A stretch of 64,000 nucleotides of DNA from Methylorubrum suomiense (lineage in GTDB: Bacteria; Pseudomonadota; Alphaproteobacteria; Rhizobiales; Beijerinckiaceae), in contig NZ_BPRE01000002.1 in assembly GCF_022179765.1 (NCBI RefSeq), positions 124,001-188,000 of the forward strand. Reading direction: 5' to 3'. A program made the translations under genes and the position numbers. The notes beneath the pieces were generated by a model. The model saw nothing but the letters and a program-made list of their open reading frames with translations. It was not told where the DNA came from and did not search any database. Positions 50,275 to 57,475 of this stretch are shown in pieces; the first letter of the stretch is position 1; each line of letters opens with the position of its first letter.

Positions 50275-52662
50275 TCAGGCGCGTTTGCGGTCATCGGAGG
50301 TGACGGGAATCGTGCCATGCGTATGCCTGGCGAACTGCGCGATGGGTGACGGGCGGCCCATCAGGTAGCCCTGCGCGGCGTGGCACTGCTCGGCGGCGAG
50401 GAAGCCGAGCTCGGCCTCCGTCTCGACGCCCTCGGCCAGGACCGGCAGCCCGAGGCCGCGGCCGAGGCCCAGGACCGAGCGCACGATGGCCGCCGTCTGC
50501 TCGTTGCTGTCGACGGAGCGCACGAACGAGCCGTCGACCTTGATCTTGTCGAACGGGAACGAGCGCAGGTTCGACAGGGACGAGTAGCCGGTGCCGAAGT
50601 CGTCCATGGCGACGCGCAGGCCGAGCGATTTCAACTGCCGGAGGGTCAGGAGCGCCCGGTTCGGGTCGCTGATCAGCGCCGTCTCGGTGACCTCGACCTC
50701 AAGCCGGTGCGGGGCCAGCCCGGTCCTGAGCAGCACCTCGTGCACGAGGCCGACGAAGTGCGGGCTGTGGATCTGCACCGCCGAGACGTTGACCGCGATG
50801 GACAGGGGCTGCGTCCAGCTCGCGGCCTCCCGGCAGGCCTCGCGCAGCACCCACTCGCCGATCTGCAGGATGGCGTCGCTCTCCTCGGCGATGGGGATGA
50901 ACAGGGCGGGCGAGACGTAGCCCCGCTCCGGGTGCTTCCAGCGCAGCAGCGCCTCGAAGCCGATGACGGCTCCCGTGCCGACGTCGGTCTGGGGCTGGTA
51001 GACGAGGTGCATCTCGCCGCGGGCCACGGCATGGCGCAGGTCGTGCTCCAGCAGTCGGCGCTCGCGCACCTCAACGCCCATCTTCGCCTCGAAGAAGCGG
51101 TAGGTGCCGCGCTCTTCCGACTTGGCGCGGTAGAGGGCGGTGTCGGCGTAGCTGAGGAGGGCGGCCCGCTCCTGCGCGTCGTCCGGGTACAGGGCGATGC
51201 CGATGCTGGTGGCGACCTGCGGGCCGTTGCCCCCCGCCTTCCCTGCGCGCAGCGCCTCCAGGATGCGCTCGGCGAGGCGGCCGGCCTCGGAGGGCCCGTC
51301 GCAGGGCGCCAGCACCGCGAACTCGTCGCCGCCCAGGCGGGCCACCATCTGCGCGTCGTCGAGTTCGGCCGAGACGATGCGGGCGACGCTCTCCAGCATG
51401 GCGTCGCCGGCGGCGTGGCCGAACAGGTCGTTGACCTCCTTGAAACGGTCGAGGTCGAGGCACAGCACCGCGAGCTTGCGCCCGCCCGCGTCGGCGGCGC
51501 GCATCTCCTGGTCGAGGCGCTTGCCGAAGCTCGCGCGGTTGGCCAGTCCCGTGAGGGCATCATGGTGGGCGAGGAACTGGATCTGGCTCTCGGCCTGGCG
51601 CCGGGCGCGGAGGTCGCGCACGGCCACCGCGTAGTGCGGACGGCCGGCGTGCTCCACCGGCTGCATGATGACCTCGACCGGCACGAGCGTGCCGTCGGCC
51701 TGGCGGAGCTCGGCCTCGACCGGGCGGTCGGGCTGGCCGGCCAGGGCGAGCCGGGCCGCGTCGCCCGGCAGGTACGCCGACAGGGCCGTCCCCACGAGCG
51801 CACCCTGCGGCAGGCCGACGAGCTTGGCGAAGCTCCGGTTGGCGCTCACCACGGTGTCGTCGGTGCAGACGACGAGCCCCTCGACGGCGGCGTTGGCGAG
51901 GCTGTGCAGGCGCTCCGCCTCCAGCTTGGCGTGACGACGGTCACGCACGTCGAGGGCGAGCGCGGCGCCGGCCAGCAGCAGGATGGCGAAGCTCGCGAGC
52001 GCCACGGCCACCGCAAGCCAAGCATTCGGGACGGCGGATGCCGACACCGCGAGCGTCGGGTCGGGCGTGACGGTGACGGCGCCCATCGCAGTGAAGTGGT
52101 GGCTGCAGATGGCCAGCAGCAGCAGGAGGGCGGCGGGCAACTGGCGGGCGAGCCCGCGGGCGCCGACCTGGGCCGCGAGCGCCGCGCCGCCGAGGATGCC
52201 TCCCAGGGCGAGCGAGACGCCGACCGTGGTCGGGTCCCACGCCTTCTGGCCGGCGACATCGTAGGCGGCCATTCCGGTGTAGTGCATCGCCGCGATGCCG
52301 AGGCCAAGGACCGCGCCGCCGGCCCAGGCCGCGGCGCGCCCGCCGACGAGGACGGCGAGCGAGAGGCCGGAGCCGGCGAGCGCGACGGCGATGACCAGCG
52401 AGAAGCCGGTGAGAACGACGTCGTAGCCGCTCGGCACGCCGGGCGCGAAGGCGAGCATGGCGATAAAGTGGGTCGCCCAGATGCCCGAGCCGCCCGCCGC
52501 CGCCGCGACGGCGAGCCAGCCGCCTTGCGCCCAGCCCTCCGCCCTGCGGGCGTGGCTGACGATGCAGACCGTGGTGAGCGCGGCGAGCGCGCAGGTGGCG
52601 GCCGCGAGGGCGACGAGGCGGAGGTCGTGGGATTGGACCAGACAACCGACGACGGTGAGCAT
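50275..52662 (-). CDS. MHYT-PAS-GGDEF-EAL bifunctional c-di-GMP enzyme
   Basis: This 795-residue protein starts with a seven-helix MHYT sensor domain (three His-rich repeats: ATHFIAM, MHYTGM, HHFTAM; about 1-235), thought to bind a metal and sense O2, CO or NO. Then come a PAS domain (about 250-360), GGDEF with the intact motif GGDEF at 444-448, and EAL with EAL at 570-572. The EAL catalytic residues are conserved (ETAL, DDFGTGYSSL, KVDGSFV, EGVETE). Both synthesis and breakdown of c-di-GMP are possible; no RxxD inhibitory site is seen before GGDEF. The domain order is widespread in alphaproteobacteria. It lies upstream of the small protein and the MCP-PilZ gene on the same strand. Confidence 0.94.
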   Translation of the reverse strand: MLTVVGCLVQSHDLRLVALAAATCALAALTTVCIVSHARRAEGWAQGGWLAVAAAAGGSGIWATHFIAMLAFAPGVPSGYDVVLTGFSLVIAVALAGSGLSLAVLVGGRAAAWAGGAVLGLGIAAMHYTGMAAYDVAGQKAWDPTTVGVSLALGGILGGAALAAQVGARGLARQLPAALLLLLAICSHHFTAMGAVTVTPDPTLAVSASAVPNAWLAVAVALASFAILLLAGAALALDVRDRRHAKLEAERLHSLANAAVEGLVVCTDDTVVSANRSFAKLVGLPQGALVGTALSAYLPGDAARLALAGQPDRPVEAELRQADGTLVPVEVIMQPVEHAGRPHYAVAVRDLRARRQAESQIQFLAHHDALTGLANRASFGKRLDQEMRAADAGGRKLAVLCLDLDRFKEVNDLFGHAAGDAMLESVARIVSAELDDAQMVARLGGDEFAVLAPCDGPSEAGRLAERILEALRAGKAGGNGPQVATSIGIALYPDDAQERAALLSYADTALYRAKSEERGTYRFFEAKMGVEVRERRLLEHDLRHAVARGEMHLVYQPQTDVGTGAVIGFEALLRWKHPERGYVSPALFIPIAEESDAILQIGEWVLREACREAASWTQPLSIAVNVSAVQIHSPHFVGLVHEVLLRTGLAPHRLEVEVTETALISDPNRALLTLRQLKSLGLRVAMDDFGTGYSSLSNLRSFPFDKIKVDGSFVRSVDSNEQTAAIVRSVLGLGRGLGLPVLAEGVETEAELGFLAAEQCHAAQGYLMGRPSPIAQFARHTHGTIPVTSDDRKRA

Positions 52663-52803
52663 GGGACGGCCCCGGGTAGGTTCGAATCCCCACCTTGGGC
52701 GAAGGCCGTTGAGACCGATTTAATGGAGCGCGACGGACGCGCGAATCCACAGGCGAAACGCTGGTGAGCAGATGCGGCGTGCCGCCGCGGGGCTCGCCCG
52801 CGC

Positions 52804-52995
52804 TCAGGCCCCGGCGACCGCCCCGAACGCAGCGAGCGCCTCCTGCCCGGCCGCTCCGGCGTCCTCCGCCGTAGCGAAGGGTTCGGGCGAGACGCAGATG
52901 GACACGCCATCCGCGTCGGTCAGGTGCCAGCGGAAGCGCTCGTGGCTGTCCCCGCACGCCTCTACGGTGACGGCGACCGGCATGGGGTCGTCCAT
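52804..52995 (-). CDS. Small hypothetical protein (63 aa)
   Basis: MDDPMPVAVTVEACGDSHER, FRWHLTDADGVSICVSPEPF and ATAEDAGAAGQEALAAFG form a compact protein with beta strands followed by a helix, similar in size and layout to DUF1508-like domains, but I cannot place it with confidence. It starts 12 bp after the stop of the DUF892 gene and should be in its transcript, under the EcfG-type promoter at 53558-53582. Confidence 0.55.
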   Translation of the reverse strand: MDDPMPVAVTVEACGDSHERFRWHLTDADGVSICVSPEPFATAEDAGAAGQEALAAFGAVAGA

Positions 52996-53007
52996 GGCGC
53001 CCGCCCC

Positions 53008-53520
53008 TCAGCTATCCGCCTTCGCACCGCTGAGCGTCAGGTCGAGGTAGGTCTTGGTGACCGGCTCGATCAACCCTGAGATCTCCTCGGCGGCCTTCGT
53101 CTCCTCGTCGACTGCCGCGCGGAAGCCAGCGACCTTGTCGGACTCGCCCGCTCGTTCCGCGATGACAGCGAGCGAGCGGTAGGCGGCGACCTGGTCGTAC
53201 TGGTAGGCGTAGCCCGCGTAGAGGTTCTTCAGGGTCTCGTCCTGCGCCACGGCGTGCACGGCCGCGCCGATGGTGCCGGCGACGCTGGTCGCGGTCTCCT
53301 TCAGAGTCGAGGCGGTCTCCCCGACGGCCTCCAGCGCCTGGTCGAGGCGGGCGATCTGCCCCTTCGTGGTCTCGACGTGACGACGCAGGACCGCGGCGTA
53401 GTCCGGGTAGCGCTCAAGGCCTGAGAGTTGGCGCTCCATCTGCTCCAGGCCCTGCCGCTCCAGGGCGCGCGTGTTGCGCAGCGCGCCCGCGTAGATCGTG
53501 CCGATGTCCGTGCTGGCCAT
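53008..53520 (-). CDS. DUF892-like ferritin-fold stress protein
   Basis: I start at the ATG at 53520 (MASTDIGTIYAGALRNTRAL), because the promoter motif at 53558-53582 excludes the longer frame. The 170 residues form long amphipathic helices with the DUF892 pattern: ALERQGLEQMERQLSGLERY, HVETTKGQIARLDQALEAVG, AYQYDQVAAYRSLAVIAERA. Sequence similarity to the DUF892 protein at 15895 is low, so they are different branches. A GAGGAG lies upstream. With a consensus EcfG promoter 37 bp before the ATG it is very likely a general-stress gene, followed by the small gene at 52804. Confidence 0.82.
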   Translation of the reverse strand: MASTDIGTIYAGALRNTRALERQGLEQMERQLSGLERYPDYAAVLRRHVETTKGQIARLDQALEAVGETASTLKETATSVAGTIGAAVHAVAQDETLKNLYAGYAYQYDQVAAYRSLAVIAERAGESDKVAGFRAAVDEETKAAEEISGLIEPVTKTYLDLTLSGAKADS

Positions 53521-53557
53521 GCCTTCGTGGCTCCTCGTCGGTGTGGGTTCGCCGGCC

Positions 53558-53582
53558 AACGTGGGCAGGATGGCGCCGTTCC
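53558..53582 (-). promoter_or_regulatory. EcfG-type general stress promoter
   Basis: On the minus strand GGAAC (53582-53578), a 16-base spacer and CGTT (53561-53558) match the EcfG consensus exactly, 37 bp upstream of the DUF892-like start at 53520. It is the second perfect match in the window; both precede typical stress genes. Confidence 0.7.
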
Positions 53583-53779
53583 TGGGCACCCCTGCGGCGG
53601 AAGCGCCGCGCCAAGCCTGTTCCTCAGGCAGACTGTTTGACACGGGCCCAGCCACCCCGATGCACGAGCTTTCGGTCCGACGACCATATGTCGCCCTACG
53701 GCCGAGGTGTGCCTCATGTCAGGATCGACGCACCCGGACGGGCTTAGCTCCGCCGTAACTTCAGGGGGAGCAAACGAAC

Positions 53780-54928
53780 ATGGACCACGTAACCCCGCTG
53801 GCCCTTGCCTACGATGCGGTCGCGGCCGCCCGGCAGGTGGCGGCGACGGCGGCCATGCGGGCCGCCGACCAGGACCGCGACCAGGGCTTCCCGGCCGAGG
53901 ACGTCGCCGACCTCGCCCGCCTGGGGCTGCTCGCGGCGCCGGTCCCGTCCATGGCTGGGGGCGCCGGCCTGGGTGAGGAGCCGGGCGCCCGCAGGCTTGC
54001 CGCGGTGCTGCGGCTGGTGGGCTACGGCAGCCTGGCGCTCGGGCGCCTCTACGAGGGGCACGTCAACGCGCTGCAACTCGTCGGCCTCTACGGCGGGCCC
54101 GAGCAGCGGGAACGGCTGTTCGCCGACGCCCGCGACGGCCACCTGTTCGGCGTCTGGAACACCGAGCCTCCCGAAGGCGGCCTTACCCTGGAGGACGGCG
54201 CCGGCGGCCTACGGCTGGCCGGCGTGAAGACCTTCGCCTCGGGCGCGGGCTACGTCACCCGTGCCTTGGTGACGAGCCGGGGCCCGGGTGGGAGCGGGAC
54301 CCTGATGCTGGTCGTGCCGCTGAAGACTGGGACCAGGGCCGACCTGTCGGCGTGGCGGTCCCACGGCATGCGCGCGTCGGCCACCGGCACCCTCGACTTC
54401 GCCGGCATCGCGGTGGCGGCGGAGGACATCCTGGGCGGCCCGGACGACTACTTCCGCCAGCCGGATTTCTCGGGAGGCGCGTGGCGCTTCGCGGCGGTCC
54501 AGCTCGGCGGCATCGAGGCCGTATTCGACGTTTGGCGGGGGCATCTCGCGGCGACCGGCCGCGGCGGCGACCCGCACCAGCTCGCCCGCCTCGGCGAGGG
54601 TGCCATCGCGGTTGAGGGAGCCCGGCTCTGGGTGGAACGCGCCGCTCAGGCGGTCTCCGATCCCGCCCTGCCGCCTGAGCGCGTCGTCGCCCTCGTCAAC
54701 CTGGCGCGGCTCGCCGTGGAGCGGGCCGGGCTCGACGTGCTGCAGCTGGCCCAGCGCTCGGTCGGCCTACAGGGATTCCTACGGCCCCACGCTCTGGAGC
54801 GGCTGTCGCGCGACCTCGCCACCTACCTGCGCCAGCCCGGACCGGACCGGGCCCTCACCGCGGCCGCCGAGGAGATCCTTCGCGCCGGCGGCAGGGCTGG
54901 GGACCTGTGGGACGGGGCGGCGGCATGA
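53780..54928 (+). CDS. Acyl-CoA dehydrogenase-like flavoprotein
   Basis: The 382-residue protein follows GGGGGAGCAAACGAAC. It has the acyl-CoA dehydrogenase fold: helical N-terminal domain, beta domain (FGVWNTEPPEGGLTLED, LRLAGVKTFASGAGYVTRAL, SHGMRASATGTLDFAGIAV) and a C-terminal helical domain. The usual catalytic Glu of fatty acyl-CoA dehydrogenases cannot be identified, and the sequence looks nearer to the SfnB/DszC-like branch of flavin monooxygenases or unusual dehydrogenases. The substrate is unknown. Its stop overlaps the start of a cytochrome b561 gene (ATGA), implying coupled translation and perhaps electron transfer between the two. Confidence 0.82.
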   Translation: MDHVTPLALAYDAVAAARQVAATAAMRAADQDRDQGFPAEDVADLARLGLLAAPVPSMAGGAGLGEEPGARRLAAVLRLVGYGSLALGRLYEGHVNALQLVGLYGGPEQRERLFADARDGHLFGVWNTEPPEGGLTLEDGAGGLRLAGVKTFASGAGYVTRALVTSRGPGGSGTLMLVVPLKTGTRADLSAWRSHGMRASATGTLDFAGIAVAAEDILGGPDDYFRQPDFSGGAWRFAAVQLGGIEAVFDVWRGHLAATGRGGDPHQLARLGEGAIAVEGARLWVERAAQAVSDPALPPERVVALVNLARLAVERAGLDVLQLAQRSVGLQGFLRPHALERLSRDLATYLRQPGPDRALTAAAEEILRAGGRAGDLWDGAAA

Positions 54929-55494
54929 GCATGCCCGGTGGCGGCGACGCGGTCCCCGCCGGGGACGGGTGGTTCGACACGCCGCGGCGCTATGGCCGCG
55001 TCAGCCGCGGCTTCCACTGGCTGATGGCGGCGCTCTTCGCCTGGCAGTTCGCCGGCGCCCTGCTCTACGTCGCTACCGGCGAAAACGCGGTGACGCGTTT
55101 GGTCGGCGGCAGCCACTTCACCCTGGGCTTCACCCTGTTCGCGCTCGTGCTGCTGCGCGGGGCCTGGGGACTGGCGAACCTAACCCGGCGCCCGCCGCAT
55201 CCGGGGCGCCTGGGCCGTGCCGCCGTGGCCGGCCACCTTCTCATCTACGCGCTGATGGTCATCGTGCCGGGCATCGCGCTGCTGCGGCAGTACGGGTCGG
55301 GCAAGCCGTTCACGCCCTACGGCATCCTGTTGATGCCCGGACGCGACGACAAGGTCGCCTGGATGGTCGCTCCAGGCGACCTGCTCCATCACTGGCTGGC
55401 CTTCACGCTCCTAGCGGTGCTGGTCGGCCACGTCGCCATGGCCTTCCTGCATCGCAGGTTCAATGGTGAGGACGCGCTCTCCAGGATGACGTGA
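54925..55494 (+). CDS. Cytochrome b561-type membrane protein
   Basis: From the ATG at 54925 the protein has 189 residues and four membrane helices with the usual heme-ligand histidines: RGFHWLMAALFAWQFAGALL, GGSHFTLGFTLFALVLLRGA, VAGHLLIYALMVIVPGIALL and LLHHWLAFTLLAVLVGHVAM. This is the bacterial di-heme b561 (CybB) type, which passes electrons between ubiquinol and a periplasmic or other partner. It overlaps the preceding flavoprotein gene by four bases, so the partner may be that enzyme. It converges with the DUF2945 gene. Confidence 0.9.
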   Translation: MSMPGGGDAVPAGDGWFDTPRRYGRVSRGFHWLMAALFAWQFAGALLYVATGENAVTRLVGGSHFTLGFTLFALVLLRGAWGLANLTRRPPHPGRLGRAAVAGHLLIYALMVIVPGIALLRQYGSGKPFTPYGILLMPGRDDKVAWMVAPGDLLHHWLAFTLLAVLVGHVAMAFLHRRFNGEDALSRMT

Positions 55495-55525
55495 GGCCGT
55501 CGCGCCCAGGCGGTGCGGACGCGCG

Positions 55526-55738
55526 TCACGCCTTCTTGAGTTCGTCGGCCTTGTGCACGGCCTCCTTGCCGGACTTAGCACTTTTCACGCGGTACTGGGG
55601 CTCGGCCTTGAACGCCTTGGCGGTGTGGCCCTTCACCTTGGTCGTGCCGGTCTTCTTCTTGACGACCGTGCCCTGGGTCGTACCGCCGGCGCTGTCCCAC
55701 TTCACTTTGTCGCCTGCCTTGAGGCTCTTGCCTGTCAT
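55526..55738 (-). CDS. DUF2945 (hypervirulence-associated TUDOR-type) protein
   Basis: The ATG at 55738 gives 70 residues: MTGKSLKAGDKVKWDSAGGT, TQGTVVKKKTGTTKVKGHTA, KAEPQYRVKSAKSGKEAVHK. This is a full-length DUF2945 protein, a small SH3/Tudor-like beta barrel, very Lys-rich and probably nucleic-acid binding. A near-match to the EcfG promoter (GGAAC-N16-CATT, minus strand, about 55764-55788) lies upstream, but the -10 element differs at one base, so stress control is only suggested. Confidence 0.85.
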   Translation of the reverse strand: MTGKSLKAGDKVKWDSAGGTTQGTVVKKKTGTTKVKGHTAKAFKAEPQYRVKSAKSGKEAVHKADELKKA

Positions 55739-55954
55739 CGCGCGTCTCCCTGGTTCAGGAGGCAATGCCGCCGAGGACCCCTCGTTCCGTCTGAAGGTCG
55801 ACTCCGCGGGAGCCGCGTAACGGGGGACGCCACCCGTGACGCGTTACGCTTCCCGGGATCCCCACCATGCGGCGGCGCGGGCGCTGACAAGGGCTTGGCC
55901 GACCGCTACCGTACCGGCCGGGCTGCCCCCCCGCCGCAGAGACCGACCGAGCCG

Positions 55955-57475
55955 ATGACCGACGCGACGCCCAGCACGCCCCCCGCGGAGGGGGCGAGGA
56001 TCTCGACCGGGGTGCCCGGCCTGGACGACGTGCTCTGCGGGGGCCTGACGCCAAGCCGGCTCTACCTGCTGGAGGGCACGCCTGGGACCGGCAAGACGAC
56101 GCTGGCGCTGCAGTACCTGCGGGAGGGCATGGCCCGCGGCGAGCGCGCCCTTTACGTCACCCTGTCCGAGACCACGGAGGAGCTTCGCGCCGCCGCGGCG
56201 ACCCACGGCTGGGCCCTCGACGGCATCGACGTCCACGAACTCGTCGACGAGGACGGCCTGGACCCGGACGGCGAGCAGTCGATCCTGCACCCGTCCGAGA
56301 TCGAGCTCGGCGAGACGGTGCGCGAGGTCATCGCCCGGGTCGACAAGACCAAACCCGACCGGGTGGTGTTCGACAGCCTGTCCGAGCTGCGGCTTCTGGC
56401 ACAGAACCCCCTGCGCTACCGGCGCCAGATCCTGGCCCTCAAGCGCTTCTTCGCCAAGCGCGCCTGCACGGTGCTGATGCTGGACGACAAGACCTCGGAG
56501 ACCGGCGACGTCCAGCTCCACAGCATCGCCCACGGGGTGGTGTCGCTGGACCAGATGCCGCGCGAGTACGGCTCCGAACGCCGCCGCCTGCGCATCGTGA
56601 AGATGCGCGGCATCAAGTTCCGCGGCGGCTACCACGACTTGGTGCTGGAGACCGGCGGCATCCAGGTATTCCCGCGCCTGGTGGCGGCCGAGCACCACGC
56701 CGACTTCGACCCGGCGGGCAAGTCCACCGGATCGGCCGAGCTCGACCTGCTGCTCGGCGGCGGCCTCGTGCCCGGGACCAACACCCTGCTGCTCGGGCCC
56801 TCCGGCGTCGGCAAGACAACCACCGCGGTCCGCTTCATGGTGGCGGCGCTGGAGCGCGGCGAGAGCGCGACCTACTACCTGTTCGACGAGGGGCTGGCGA
56901 CGCTGATGGCCCGCTGCGCCACGCTGGGCATGGACCTGCGGCCGCACGTCGAGGCCGGCCGGCTGACCATCACGCAGATCGACCCGGCCGAGGTCTCGCC
57001 GGGCGAGTTCGCGACGATGGCCAGGCATGCGGTCGAGGAGCGCGGGTCGGCCTTCGTGGTCATCGACAGCTTGAACGCCTACCTGCACGCGATGCCGGGC
57101 GAGGAGTACCTCATCCTGCAGATGCACGAACTCCTGAGCTACCTGAACCAGCAGGGTGTCACCACGCTGCTGGTGCTCGGCCAGCACGGGGTCATTGGCG
57201 AGGTCCGCACGGACGTCGACCTGAGCTACCTGAGCGACTGCATCCTGCTGTTCCGCTTCTTCGAGGCCAAGGGTCAGATCCGCACGGCGCTCTCGGTGGT
57301 GAAAAGCCGGGTCAACGCGCACGAGCGCACCATCCGCGAGTTGCGCTTCTCCGGGGGCGGCATGCAGGTCGGCAAGGCGCTCTCCGACTTCGAGGGCGTG
57401 CTCACCGGCCTGCCGGCCTACCGGGGCGAGGTCGCGATGCTGACGGGCCAGGCGGTTCCGGGCGACGAGGCGTGA
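55955..57475 (+). CDS. KaiC-like dual RecA-type ATPase
   Basis: The ATG at 55955 gives 506 residues with two RecA/KaiC domains. The first has Walker A GTPGTGKT at 41-48, the second GPSGVGKT at 281-288. Each has the domain-entry motif (STGVPGLDDVLCGGL; STGSAELDLLLGGGL) and Walker B-like strands (DRVVFDSLSEL; AFVVIDSLNAY). It matches KaiC-type proteins found outside cyanobacteria without KaiA and, here, without KaiB. Such proteins may act as hexameric ATPase timers or stress scaffolds. Its stop overlaps the GTG of a hybrid histidine kinase (GTGA). A KaiC plus kinase pair is seen elsewhere in alphaproteobacteria; the output is unknown. Confidence 0.92.
   Translation: MTDATPSTPPAEGARISTGVPGLDDVLCGGLTPSRLYLLEGTPGTGKTTLALQYLREGMARGERALYVTLSETTEELRAAAATHGWALDGIDVHELVDEDGLDPDGEQSILHPSEIELGETVREVIARVDKTKPDRVVFDSLSELRLLAQNPLRYRRQILALKRFFAKRACTVLMLDDKTSETGDVQLHSIAHGVVSLDQMPREYGSERRRLRIVKMRGIKFRGGYHDLVLETGGIQVFPRLVAAEHHADFDPAGKSTGSAELDLLLGGGLVPGTNTLLLGPSGVGKTTTAVRFMVAALERGESATYYLFDEGLATLMARCATLGMDLRPHVEAGRLTITQIDPAEVSPGEFATMARHAVEERGSAFVVIDSLNAYLHAMPGEEYLILQMHELLSYLNQQGVTTLLVLGQHGVIGEVRTDVDLSYLSDCILLFRFFEAKGQIRTALSVVKSRVNAHERTIRELRFSGGGMQVGKALSDFEGVLTGLPAYRGEVAMLTGQAVPGDEA

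Noticed and set aside
50380-52767. A 795-codon plus-strand frame opposite the MHYT-GGDEF-EAL gene
   Set aside because: Low-complexity Arg/Gly/Ala/His sequence; the minus strand encodes all expected catalytic motifs.
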